Shown: positions 25,462 to 33,303 of the stretch, one piece after another
Numbering within the stretch: the stretch's first letter is position 1
How the letters are laid out: each line of letters opens with the position of its first letter
Source of the DNA: Streptomyces niveus
GTDB lineage: Bacteria; Actinomycetota; Actinomycetes; Streptomycetales; Streptomycetaceae
NCBI RefSeq assembly: GCF_002009175.1
Contig: NZ_CP018047.1
Span: 4,712,001 to 4,776,000, forward strand
Direction: 5' to 3'
DNA length: 64,000 nucleotides
Position numbers and translations under genes: made by a program
Notes under the pieces: generated by a model
Database searches by the model: none
Seen by the model: the letters and a program-made list of their open reading frames with translations, nothing else
Told to the model about the DNA's origin: nothing

Positions 25462-26640
25462 TCAGGACAGCCAGTGCTCCCAGCTGCCGACACGGAGGCA
25501 GATCTTCTTGCCGAGCAGCGCCTCGATCCATGAACTGAGCGTCAGCTGCTTGCAGTTCGAGGGTGGTCCGGGATTCGCCGGGGTGCTGGGCTCGGGCCGG
25601 GGCACCATGAGAGTGCCCGGCCCGGGCTCCGGCTTCAGCCCGTACAGCGCGGAACGGAACACCTTCGAGGACTGCGGATTCGTGGCGCACTGCCATACGC
25701 CGTGCGGGCAGTAGTCCGTGAGCGTCTGATACAGCGGCCGGTGCTGTTCGAACCATTTGAGCATGCCGCGCATGTACGTGGGGTTGTCGCCGTTGCGGAA
25801 CAGGCCCCACTCCGGATAGGAGACAACCTTTCCATGTTCAGCGGCGAACTCCACATGCTTGCGGAGTCCGAAAGGCTCGTTGACCTGCTCGTCGAACGTC
25901 CCTCCCGACGGCTGGTCGTAGGCGTCCATTCCCATGATGTCCACGACGTCGTCGCCCGGATAGCACTCGGTCCAGGCGATCGCGTCCTTTCCGCGGTTCG
26001 GAGCGAAATCGAAACGGAATTTCTGGCCCGGGACCGCGCGCATGGCGCCGACGATCCGCTTCCAGTACGCCTTCCACGCCATCGGGTCGGGGCCGCAGCG
26101 GTGCGTGTACGTCGTGCCGTTCATCTCCCAGCCCAGTACGAGGACGGTGTCCGGCACGCCGAGCGCGACCAGGCGCTCGGCCAGCACCTTGAAGTGCCGG
26201 TCGTAGTCGCCCCGCGCGCCCCGGCGCAGTTCCACGCGCACGAGCACGTCGGGGACCCGGGCCTCGTTGCGTTCCAGCATGGGGACGTTGAGCACGAACA
26301 TGCGGTCGGCGTCGGCCTTCTTCCAGTTCGCCCAGTCACGCAGGAAGCTCGGGCTGCCCTCGATGTTGGACCACACGTCGCCCGGGAGATAGGTGTGCCC
26401 GACCCGCAGCTCCGTACCGCCGAGCCACTTCTGCATCTCGGCCATACGGCGGACGCCATCGGGGCCGTAATTCAGGTACGCGCCGACCGCCGTTGATTTG
26501 ACTTCCGGTGGTGCGGGACTGCCGGAAGTACCGGGGACCGGGGCGTCGGTCGCCGTCGGCGGCACGGAACCTGAAACAAGGAGGCCGGCCGTGATGACAC
26601 CCAGGCAGGTGCTGATCAGCCGTCGGCGCCGATAGGGCAT
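25462..26640 (-). CDS. Secreted GH26-like glycoside hydrolase
   Basis: 392 aa on the opposite strand to the EPS operon. Twin-arginine-like or Sec signal (MPYRRRRLISTCLGVITAGLLVSG). It has a TIM-barrel with an acid/base candidate Glu in VLVLGWEMNGTTY and a nucleophile candidate Glu in KVVSYPEWGLF, both fitting the GH26 pattern. GH26 enzymes cut beta-mannans and related beta-glucans. In an EPS locus it may trim, release or remodel the polymer. The C-terminal ~50 residues form a Pro-rich linker and a small Cys/Trp-containing tail. Confidence 0.85.
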   Translation of the reverse strand: MPYRRRRLISTCLGVITAGLLVSGSVPPTATDAPVPGTSGSPAPPEVKSTAVGAYLNYGPDGVRRMAEMQKWLGGTELRVGHTYLPGDVWSNIEGSPSFLRDWANWKKADADRMFVLNVPMLERNEARVPDVLVRVELRRGARGDYDRHFKVLAERLVALGVPDTVLVLGWEMNGTTYTHRCGPDPMAWKAYWKRIVGAMRAVPGQKFRFDFAPNRGKDAIAWTECYPGDDVVDIMGMDAYDQPSGGTFDEQVNEPFGLRKHVEFAAEHGKVVSYPEWGLFRNGDNPTYMRGMLKWFEQHRPLYQTLTDYCPHGVWQCATNPQSSKVFRSALYGLKPEPGPGTLMVPRPEPSTPANPGPPSNCKQLTLSSWIEALLGKKICLRVGSWEHWLS

Positions 26641-26787
26641 GTGTGCTCCTCATGAGGGGACGCGTTCCTTGGTCGCACTGATCCAAAAGTATTTGTAATA
26701 AGACGATCGGGAATCCGGTCGGCCCCTCCGATAGACCGTCCGTGAATTCCATCCCTCGCATGGGTCATCGAAATGAAGGACACCGCC

Positions 26788-28137
26788 GTGGTGAGCTTTG
26801 ACAGCGCCGTCCCCGCCGTGCTCGTGCGGCTCGACCGGAATCCGTTCCACCACGGGACCCTCGGCGCCGTCAGATCCCTCGGCCGGGCCGGAATCACGGT
26901 GCACGCGGTGATCGAGTCGCCCCGGAGCCCGGTCGCCGGATCGCGGTATCTGCGCGGGGCGCATCCGCGTCCTGACCGGGCCTCAGATGACCGGACGGGC
27001 CATCGGGCGACCGGGTCCGCGTCTGGGTCCGTATCCGTGTCCGATTCCGAGGACGAGCGACTGCACGAGCTGCTGCTGCGGATCTCGGAGCGGCTCGGCG
27101 CCCCCGCCGTCCTCGTCCCGCTCGACGATCTGAGCGCGATCTCGGCCGCCCGGCTGCGACCCCGGCTGGCCGGCCGCTATCTCCTGCCCGATCAGCCGCC
27201 GGGGCTGCCGGAGCGGGTCGCCGACAAGGCGGAGCTGGCCGCGATCTGCGGCGCGCTCGGCCTGCCGCATCCGCGCACGGTCGTCCCCGACGACGCCGGG
27301 GAGGCCGCGCGGGCGGCGTCGGCGCTCGGGCTGCCGGTGGTCGCCAAGTGGAGCCGGCCCTGGCTGCTGCCCGAGGGGTCCGGACTGCGCAGCACCGTCG
27401 TGGTCCGCTCGCCCCGGGAGGCCGGCGAACTGTTCGCACGGAGTGCGGAGGCGGGGAGCCGCCTGCTGCTCCAGCGGCGGCTCCCGCCGGGCCGTGACCT
27501 CGACTGGTTCTTCCACGGCTACCGGGGCCGCGACGGCACCCTCCTGATGGGCGCGACCGGACGCAAGGAACGGTCGTGGCCGGTCGGGGCGGGGCTGACG
27601 GCGGTCGGCCGATGGCTGCCCAACCCCGCCGTCGAGCGGCTCGCGGGCGAGGTGACGGCCGCGCTCGGCTACCGGGGCATCGCCGATCTCGACTTCCGGC
27701 TCGACGCCGACACCGGCGCGTACCACCTGCTCGACTTCAACCCGCGGCCCGGAGCCCAGTTCCGTCTCTTCACCGACGCGTCGGGCATGGACGTCGTACG
27801 GGCGCTGCATCTGGACCTCACCGGGCGCCCCGTCCCGCCTCAGGTCCCCGCGTACGGCCGGACCTTCGTGGTCGAGAACTACGCGCTGCTGTCCCTGCTG
27901 TCCCCGCCCCCCTCGGCCGGCCAAGCGGGCCCGTCGAGGGGGCACGGAGCGGACCCGGTGGTCCGGGCGGGAGGCACGGAGACGGCGTGGTTCGCGCGGG
28001 ACGATCCGCGCCCCGCGTACGCCATGACCGCGGCCTGGCTCCGGCGCGCGGCGCGCGGCGGCGGCCGACGCCTCGGCAACCCCCCAGAGAAGTCAGAGAA
28101 CAGAGAGAGCGGTGAACCCCTGTGCAGGACTTGGTAG
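26788..28137 (+). CDS. ATP-grasp domain protein
   Basis: 449 aa from the GTG at 26788, preferred because AAGGA lies 7 nt upstream; an ATG five codons earlier (26773) has no such site. N-terminal VLVRLDRNPFHHGTLGAVRSLGRAGI is a conserved start of this family. The ATP-grasp core shows VADKAELAAICGALGLPHPRTV, VVAKWSRPW (ATP-binding Lys), LLLQRRLPPGRDLDW and YHLLDFNPRPGAQFRLF with the Mg-binding Asp/Asn pair. These enzymes ligate carboxylates to amines or thiols. A link to EPS decoration is inferred from position only. Confidence 0.85.
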   Translation: MVSFDSAVPAVLVRLDRNPFHHGTLGAVRSLGRAGITVHAVIESPRSPVAGSRYLRGAHPRPDRASDDRTGHRATGSASGSVSVSDSEDERLHELLLRISERLGAPAVLVPLDDLSAISAARLRPRLAGRYLLPDQPPGLPERVADKAELAAICGALGLPHPRTVVPDDAGEAARAASALGLPVVAKWSRPWLLPEGSGLRSTVVVRSPREAGELFARSAEAGSRLLLQRRLPPGRDLDWFFHGYRGRDGTLLMGATGRKERSWPVGAGLTAVGRWLPNPAVERLAGEVTAALGYRGIADLDFRLDADTGAYHLLDFNPRPGAQFRLFTDASGMDVVRALHLDLTGRPVPPQVPAYGRTFVVENYALLSLLSPPPSAGQAGPSRGHGADPVVRAGGTETAWFARDDPRPAYAMTAAWLRRAARGGGRRLGNPPEKSENRESGEPLCRTW

Positions 28138-29417
28138 TTGTGGGTGCGGGCCCCTACGGGCTGTCCATCGCCTCCCACGCGGCGGCGGCCGGTCTCCAGC
28201 CACGTGTGTTCGGCAGGCCGATGGCTGCCTGGCGGGACGGGATGCCTCCGGGCATGTTCCTGAAGTCGGAGCCGTGGGCGTCGAACCTGTCCGACCCGAA
28301 GAGCGCCTTCGGGCTGGCCGCCTACGCCACCACCAAGGGGGTCCAGGCCCGGCACGGTGTCCCGCTGCCGGTCGGCTTCTTCGCCTCGTACGGCCTCTGG
28401 TTCGCCGCCAACGCGGCGCCTCCGGTGGAGGAACGGACCGTCACCGCCGTACGGCCCCGGGCCGGCGGCGGGTTCGAGGTCACCGTCGACGACGGTGACG
28501 GGGGCGGCGGCGAGACGTTCCTCGCCCGTACGGTGGTGCTCGCCGTCGGCGTCCGGCCCTTCGCCGATGTCCCCGGCCCGCTCCGCGCCCTGCCGCCCGA
28601 GCGGGTGTCGCACAGCGTCGACCACGCGGACCTGACGCGCTTCAAGGGCATGGACGTGACAGTCGTCGGCGCGGGCCAGGCCGCGCTGGAGACCGCGACA
28701 CTCCTCGCGGAACAGGGGACGGCCGTACGCGTGGTCGCCCGGTCCCGCGACCTGAACTGGAACACCATCCCGCCGCCCCTGGAACGCCCCTTCGGCGACG
28801 CGGCCCGTGCCCCGCACACGGGCCTGGGCTGCGGCTGGCGGAACTGGCTCTACGCGCGGACCCCCGGTCTCTTCCACCGGCTGCCCACATCGACGCGGGC
28901 CCGCGTCTTCACCTCGGCGCTCGGCCCGGCCGGCGCCTGGTGGCTGCGCGCGCGGTTCGAGCCCGCGGTGGAGGTCCGGCTGGGCGAGAGCGTCGCGGCC
29001 GCCGCCCCTGCCGGGGGCCGCGTACGGCTCGATCTGGTCTCCACCCGCGGATCCGTGGACTCGGTCACGACCGACCATGTCATCGCCGCCACCGGCTTCA
29101 CCCCGCGCCTGGACCGGCTCGGGCTGCTCGACGAGCGGCTGCGCCGCAGACTGCGCACCGTGGGCGGGAGCGCCGCCCCCGACACGGACACCGTCTTCGA
29201 GACCTCGCACCCGGGTCTGTTCGTGACCGGTCTGCTCAGCGCGCCGTCGTTCGGCCCGTCGATGCGCTTCGTGTTCGGCGCGACGTACACGGCGGGCCGG
29301 GTGGTACGCGGGGTGCGGCGCCGGCTGGGGACGGGGTCCCGGGATACGCGGCCGGGAGAACTCCGGGAGATTCTCCCGGCCGGAGCGGCGCCTGTGAACT
29401 GGATGGAGAGGTTCTGA
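28122..29417 (+). CDS. FAD/NAD(P)-binding oxidoreductase
   Basis: 431 aa from the GTG at 28122, overlapping the ATP-grasp gene by 16 nt. The N-terminal dinucleotide site is VVVGAGPYGLSIASHAAAAG; a second Rossmann motif TVVGAGQAALETATLLAEQG lies in the middle; ATGFTP is the late FAD-binding segment. This is the layout of flavin-dependent monooxygenases and related enzymes. Substrate unknown. It ends the plus-strand part of the EPS locus and is convergent with the long chaplin. Confidence 0.88.
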   Translation: MQDLVVVGAGPYGLSIASHAAAAGLQPRVFGRPMAAWRDGMPPGMFLKSEPWASNLSDPKSAFGLAAYATTKGVQARHGVPLPVGFFASYGLWFAANAAPPVEERTVTAVRPRAGGGFEVTVDDGDGGGGETFLARTVVLAVGVRPFADVPGPLRALPPERVSHSVDHADLTRFKGMDVTVVGAGQAALETATLLAEQGTAVRVVARSRDLNWNTIPPPLERPFGDAARAPHTGLGCGWRNWLYARTPGLFHRLPTSTRARVFTSALGPAGAWWLRARFEPAVEVRLGESVAAAAPAGGRVRLDLVSTRGSVDSVTTDHVIAATGFTPRLDRLGLLDERLRRRLRTVGGSAAPDTDTVFETSHPGLFVTGLLSAPSFGPSMRFVFGATYTAGRVVRGVRRRLGTGSRDTRPGELREILPAGAAPVNWMERF

Positions 29418-29465
29418 CGGACGGGCTCAAAGCCCGCCCGGCGATCGGGGACGGGCCCGACAGAA

Positions 29466-30401
29466 CTAGACGCGCGCGCCGGGGCGGTTGCGGCGGTAGA
29501 GGATGCCTCCTCCGATCAGCAGTCCGGCGCTGATCGCGGCGCCGGCGATCAGGTTCGTGTCCGCGCCGGTCTGGGCCAACTGGTCGAAGGCGCCGGCCTC
29601 TTGGACGGTGGGCGGCTGCCCCGGGAGTCCGTGGGGGCCGGGCCCGTTCGGCGGCTCGACGTTGCGGTCCCCGGGCGGCTTCGGCGGGTCGGACGGGTCG
29701 TGCGGGTGGTGGGGGTCGACCGGGGTCGGCGGGTGCACCGGGGGCTCCGGGGTCTTCCCGTCGACTCCGTTGGCGCAGGAGTTGCCGAAGGCCGGGTTCA
29801 GTACGCCGACCAGGTCCACGCTGTTGCCGCAGATGTTCAGCGGAACGTCGAGCGGGGCCTGGAGGAGGTTCCCGGACAGCAGACCCGGGGAGTTGAGCGC
29901 CGCGCCGGACGCCGACGACCCACTGTGGCCGGCGTGGGCGGCGGGGCTCGCGTGGTGGCCCTGCTCCCTGGGCGAGTAACCGCCGCCGTGCCCTTGGTGG
30001 TTGGCGCCGTGCGTCGAGCCGGTGTGGTCGTCCCTGTCGGTACGTGCCGGGTCGGAGTGCGGCGCCTTGGCCGGCGCCGCGTGGGCCGCGGGCTCGGTGC
30101 GCGGGGCGTGGTGCTGCGCGGGGGGAGCCTGGTGGTGGGGCCCCGGCGCCGCGTGAGCACCGGAGGAGTTGCCGCAGCTGTTGCCGAAGGCGGGGTTGCC
30201 CACACCGACGGGGTTCACCGTGTTGCCGCACACGTTGACCGGGATCTCGACGGGCGCCTGGACGCTGTTGCCCGACAGCAGCCCCGGGGACCCGGCGGCG
30301 GTGGCGCCGCTGTCGGTGGCCTGGGCGTACCCACCGCTCATGGTCAGCACGCTCGACGCCGCCGCGGCGGTGAGCAGTCCTTTGCCGATGAGTTCTCGCA
30401 T
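29466..30401 (-). CDS. Long chaplin with two chaplin domains and sortase signal
   Basis: 311 aa from the ATG at 30401 (AGGAGA 5 nt upstream). Signal peptide MRELIGKGLLTAAAASSVLTMSGGYAQA. Chaplin domain 1 (SPGLLSGNSVQAPVEIPVNV...GNPAFGNSC), a His/Pro/Ala-rich linker of about 75 residues, chaplin domain 2 (SPGLLSGNLLQAPLDVPLNI...LNPAFGNSC), a Pro-rich spacer, then LAQTG, a membrane helix (LIAGAAISAGLLIGGGILY) and RRNRPGARV. This is the ChpA/B/C architecture: class E sortase joins LAxTG proteins to the wall, giving an anchor for the secreted short chaplins. The very His-rich linker (GHHASPAAHAGH) is unusual. Confidence 0.95.
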   Translation of the reverse strand: MRELIGKGLLTAAAASSVLTMSGGYAQATDSGATAAGSPGLLSGNSVQAPVEIPVNVCGNTVNPVGVGNPAFGNSCGNSSGAHAAPGPHHQAPPAQHHAPRTEPAAHAAPAKAPHSDPARTDRDDHTGSTHGANHQGHGGGYSPREQGHHASPAAHAGHSGSSASGAALNSPGLLSGNLLQAPLDVPLNICGNSVDLVGVLNPAFGNSCANGVDGKTPEPPVHPPTPVDPHHPHDPSDPPKPPGDRNVEPPNGPGPHGLPGQPPTVQEAGAFDQLAQTGADTNLIAGAAISAGLLIGGGILYRRNRPGARV

Positions 30402-30561
30402 CTGTTCTCCTGATATCGCCGGTGTCTCGCCGGTGCGTCGGTGTATCTGTGTATCGGTGTCGACTGAGGCCAATCCCGAAGCGCGCATTGCCGTACGCCT
30501 CGGGACCGGCCGGTGCCCCTCAGGGCGTTTCAGCGCCTGTCAGACGTCGGACGTGGGAACG

Positions 30562-30795
30562 TCAGGCGTTGACGCAGGTGTTGCCGAAGGTGGGGTTCAG
30601 CAGACCGATCACGCTGATGCTGTTGCCGCACACGTTGACGGGAACGTGTACGGGGATCTGGACGACATTGCCGGACAGGACTCCAGGGGAGCCCACGGCG
30701 GCACCTTCCGCGCCCGCGTCGGCCATGGCCGGCGCCGCGGCGCCGACCGACAGGAGAACGCCCGCGACGATCGTGGCTGCCCTCTTGGCATTCAT
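30562..30795 (-). CDS. Short chaplin
   Basis: 77 aa from the ATG at 30795 (AAAGGG 8 nt upstream). Signal peptide MNAKRAATIVAGVLLSVGAAAPAMA; mature chaplin domain VGSPGVLSGNVVQIPVHVP, then VNVCGNSISVIGLLNPTFGNTC with both cysteines. It lies next to the long chaplin and the rodlins, the same neighbourhood as chpA-chpD-rdlA-rdlB in S. coelicolor. Confidence 0.95.
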   Translation of the reverse strand: MNAKRAATIVAGVLLSVGAAAPAMADAGAEGAAVGSPGVLSGNVVQIPVHVPVNVCGNSISVIGLLNPTFGNTCVNA

Positions 30796-30996
30796 GGTTG
30801 AGCCCTTTCCGCAACGGGGTCGCGCGCGTGACTCCGATGCCACACGAACACAGCCGTATCGGCCCGCACCGCCGCTGCTGGAACTCCAACGAGTACGCGC
30901 TATTGAGGAAACTGCCCTGATTTATGGCCTTTGTTGGTTCACCCGATCGCCACGCGGAATGACGTTTCTGCGAGGGCCGGAGACGCTTATATGACA

Positions 30997-31036
30997 CGGA
31001 GGCCGGCCCGGGCGAATTCGCCCCGGCCGACCTCCG
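30997..31036 (-). terminator. Terminator after the minus-strand rodlin
   Basis: A 40-nt hairpin centred on GGGCGAATTCGCCC, extended by CCGG/CCGG-type and CGGAGG/CCTCCG arms with two mismatches, 35 nt past the rodlin stop. Confidence 0.7.
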
Positions 31037-31070
31037 TCGGCGCGGAAGGGCACCGGCACGGCTATGGCTG

Positions 31071-31484
31071 TCAGCCGTTGCCGACACCGTTCGCCGAGAG
31101 GACCGGGATGTCCTCCAGGATGTGCGACAGGGGCTCGTCACCCTTGGCCTGCGTCGAGTTCTCGACACACTGCTGGTTCTGCGGGGAGGACAGGACGTTG
31201 ATGTCCTGGACCGCGACGGGCACGAGAATTCCGACGAGGGAGCCGGCGTTCGCCTTGGCCGGGAGGCCGACACAGAGCTTGTTGAGCGTGCCCTGCACGA
31301 GGCTCAGCTGCGGGCTCATGTCGCCCTTGGTCACGGAGTTGCCGTAGGCCTGCTCGGCGCCGTTGCCGCTGAGCGACGTGGTGCCGGTGTCGTTGCCGAC
31401 AGCGAGGGCGGGCGCCGCCGCCGCCGCGGAGACGCCGACTACGGAGGCGCTGACCGCCGCGGCCGCCAGAATCTTCTTGATCAC
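31071..31484 (-). CDS. Rodlin (Rdl family)
   Basis: 137 aa, GTG start with AAGGA 7 nt upstream. Signal peptide [28 protein letters not shown]. The mature ~110 residues show the rodlin marks [59 protein letters not shown], then [18 protein letters not shown]. Rodlins RdlA and RdlB assemble with chaplins into the paired-rodlet layer on aerial hyphae and spores. It is divergent from the second rodlin across a shared 218-bp promoter region. Confidence 0.95.
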   Translation of the reverse strand: MIKKILAAAAVSASVVGVSAAAAAPALAVGNDTGTTSLSGNGAEQAYGNSVTKGDMSPQLSLVQGTLNKLCVGLPAKANAGSLVGILVPVAVQDINVLSSPQNQQCVENSTQAKGDEPLSHILEDIPVLSANGVGNG

Positions 31485-31526
31485 GGTTGGTTCCTTTTCT
31501 CAAGAAATGCAGGTGATGCGGCCTGC

Positions 31527-31554
31527 CCAACCGAATGCCCCGGCTTTGGTTCCG
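31527..31554 (-). promoter_or_regulatory. Putative sigma-BldN promoter of rodlin 1
   Basis: Minus strand: CGGAAC (31549-31554), 16 nt, GGTTGG (31527-31532). The -35 shares the extended CGGAACCAAA form with the other rodlin promoters (AACCAAA). Confidence 0.5.
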
Positions 31555-31626
31555 CTGCTTCACTCGTTCGGATTGTGACGGTCGGCGGGCTGATTGAGTG
31601 CCTAATGGGCCATCGGAGTGAATCGC

Positions 31627-31654
31627 GATAACCAAACCAGAAGAATTTAGTTGC
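31627..31654 (+). promoter_or_regulatory. Putative sigma-BldN promoter of rodlin 2
   Basis: GATAAC (31627-31632), 16 nt, AGTTGC (31649-31654). AACCAAA is shared with the other two rodlin upstream regions. The -10 lies about 48 nt before the start codon. Confidence 0.5.
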
Positions 31655-31702
31655 TCATGGCGCCCCGGGGACTTTGGGGCATCCTTCAGAAGGGGACTCA
31701 TC

Positions 31703-32113
31703 GTGATCAAGAAGGTTATGGCTTCCGCGGCCATCGCTGCTTCCGTGGTCGGCATGTCCGCCATGGCCGCACCGTCCGCCCTCGCCGTCGGCAACGACAC
31801 CGGCACCACGTCGCTCAGCGGCAACGGTGCCAAGCAGGCTTACGGCAACTCCGCGACGTACGGGAACATGAGCCCGCAGATGGCGCTCATCCAGGGCTCG
31901 CTCAACAAGCCCTGCATCGGCCTGCCGGCCAAGGTCAACGCCGGTTCCCTGCTGGGTGTCGTGCCGATCTCCGTCCAGGACGTCAACGTCCTGTCCTCCC
32001 CGCAGAACCAGCAGTGTGTCGAGAACTCGACGCAGGCGAAGGGCGACGAGCCCCTGTCGCACCTCCTGAACGACATCCCGATCCTGTCCGCCAACGGTGC
32101 GGGCAACGGCTGA
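31703..32113 (+). CDS. Rodlin (Rdl family)
   Basis: 136 aa, GTG start, with AGAAGGGGA upstream. Signal peptide MIKKVMASAAIAASVVGMSAMAAPSALA. Mature part: [54 protein letters not shown] and DEPLSHLLNDIPILSANG. It keeps the conserved Cys in NKPC and QQC. It is the most divergent of the three rodlins here (GNMSPQMALIQGS in place of [13 protein letters not shown]). Confidence 0.95.
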   Translation: MIKKVMASAAIAASVVGMSAMAAPSALAVGNDTGTTSLSGNGAKQAYGNSATYGNMSPQMALIQGSLNKPCIGLPAKVNAGSLLGVVPISVQDVNVLSSPQNQQCVENSTQAKGDEPLSHLLNDIPILSANGAGNG

Positions 32114-32135
32114 TATCGCCACTGAATTACCGCTG

Positions 32136-32167
32136 CCGGGTCACCGCCGAATTCGGCGGTGACCCGG
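32136..32167 (+). terminator. Perfect palindromic terminator after rodlin 2
   Basis: A 32-nt perfect palindrome centred on GAATTC, with 16-nt arms beginning CCGGGTCACC, 22 nt past the stop. Confidence 0.82.
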
Positions 32168-32225
32168 TCGTGTTCATGCCGCCGCGACGCACCGATATGC
32201 CTTATGGGCCGTTCGGGGGAATGGG

Positions 32226-32253
32226 CGCAACCAAACGTCGCGTGGTGAGTTTA
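32226..32253 (+). promoter_or_regulatory. Putative sigma-BldN promoter of rodlin 3
   Basis: CGCAAC (32226-32231), 16 nt, AGTTTA (32248-32253); again followed by CAAA after the -35. About 50 nt upstream of the start codon. Confidence 0.5.
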
Positions 32254-32304
32254 ATTTACCGGCACCCCACCGGTGGGGTGCCGACTTTCTGGAAAGGCAA
32301 CAAA

Positions 32305-32712
32305 ATGAAGAAGCTGTGGGCAACCGCCGCTGTAGCCGCCACGATGGTCGGCGGCATCGCCGCCACCGCGTCGCCGGCGCTGGCGCTCGGCAACGACACG
32401 GGTACGACGTCGCTCAGCGGCAACGGCGCCGAGCAGGAGTTCGGCAACTCGGAGACCCACGGGGACATGAGCCCGCAGCTGAGCCTCGTGCAGGGCACGC
32501 TCAACAAGCCCTGCGTCGGTCTGCCCGTCAAGGCCAACCTCGGCTCGCTCGTGGGCGGCATCCCGGTCGCGGTCCAGGACATCAACGTCCTGTCCTCCCC
32601 GCAGAACCAGCAGTGCACCGAGAACTCGACGCAGGCCAAGGGTGACGAGCCCCTGTCCCACATCCTGGAGGACATCCCGATCCTCTCGGCGAACGGCGTC
32701 GGCAACGGCTGA
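32305..32712 (+). CDS. Rodlin (Rdl family)
   Basis: 135 aa from the ATG at 32305 (GGAAAGG 7 nt upstream). Signal peptide MKKLWATAAVAATMVGGIAATASPALA. Mature part: [56 protein letters not shown] and [18 protein letters not shown]. Its mature region is closer to the minus-strand rodlin than to its direct neighbour. It has its own promoter and terminator, so it is an independent unit. The S. coelicolor locus is known for two rodlins; this window has three. Confidence 0.95.
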   Translation: MKKLWATAAVAATMVGGIAATASPALALGNDTGTTSLSGNGAEQEFGNSETHGDMSPQLSLVQGTLNKPCVGLPVKANLGSLVGGIPVAVQDINVLSSPQNQQCTENSTQAKGDEPLSHILEDIPILSANGVGNG

Positions 32713-32725
32713 TCTTCCGCCTCGG

Positions 32726-32760
32726 AGCCCGGTCCGGCAGCTCGGCTGCCGGGCCGGGCT
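32726..32760 (+). terminator. Terminator after rodlin 3
   Basis: AGCCCGGTCCGGCAGC pairs over 16 bp (two G-T type wobbles) with GCTGCCGGGCCGGGCT around a TCG loop. Confidence 0.8.
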
Positions 32761-32783
32761 CTGTCGTGTGCCGGGGCGTGCCC

Positions 32784-33269
32784 TCAGCCCAGCGGCTTCG
32801 CCAGACAGACGCTGAGCGGGTCGTGCCGGTAGTGGCCGAACTTCGAGCAGTCCGTGTAGCCGCTGGACCGGTAGAGGGCGATGGCCTCCGGCTGTTTGGT
32901 GCCCGTCTCCAGCACCATGCGGGTACGGCCCGCCGCGCGGGCGTCCTCCTCCAGCCGCGCGAGGATACGGCGGGCCAGCCCGAGACCGCGCGCCTCCACC
33001 GTCACGTACATCCGCTTGATCTCGGCGTCGCCGTCCGAGTAGCCCTCGTCGTTGGCCTCCTGCGAGCGCCAGCCGCCGGTGGCGACCGGACGGCCGTCGG
33101 CGTCGTAGGCGAGGAGGTAGAGACCGTGGGGCGGGTCGAACATCCGGGGGTGGAGCACGGTGGCATCACCCTCGCTCTCGTAACGCACCGCGTATTCGAG
33201 CTGCACCTCGGTGTCGAGCTTCACGGCGTCGGGGTGGTCGGCGGGGACCTGACGTATCTGGATGGCCAC
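32784..33269 (-). CDS. GNAT family N-acetyltransferase
   Basis: 161 aa from the GTG giving VAIQIRQVPADHPDAVKL; a GTG 14 codons upstream (33311) would overlap the divergent exonuclease gene. Single GNAT domain: LAYDADGRPVATGGWR, AEIKRMYVTVEARGLGLARRILARLEEDA (acetyl-CoA loop ARGLGLA) and LETGTKQPEAIALYRSSGY. Substrate unknown. It is divergent from exodeoxyribonuclease III with almost no space between. Confidence 0.88.
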   Translation of the reverse strand: MAIQIRQVPADHPDAVKLDTEVQLEYAVRYESEGDATVLHPRMFDPPHGLYLLAYDADGRPVATGGWRSQEANDEGYSDGDAEIKRMYVTVEARGLGLARRILARLEEDARAAGRTRMVLETGTKQPEAIALYRSSGYTDCSKFGHYRHDPLSVCLAKPLG

Positions 33270-33303
33270 GGCATCGATCGTAGAGCCTGGGTAAGGTGCC
33301 GGA

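Noticed and set aside
31651..32712. 353-codon plus-strand frame spanning two rodlins
   Set aside because: Its first half is an out-of-frame reading of rodlin 2; only the part from 32305 is a real gene with its own RBS and signal peptide.
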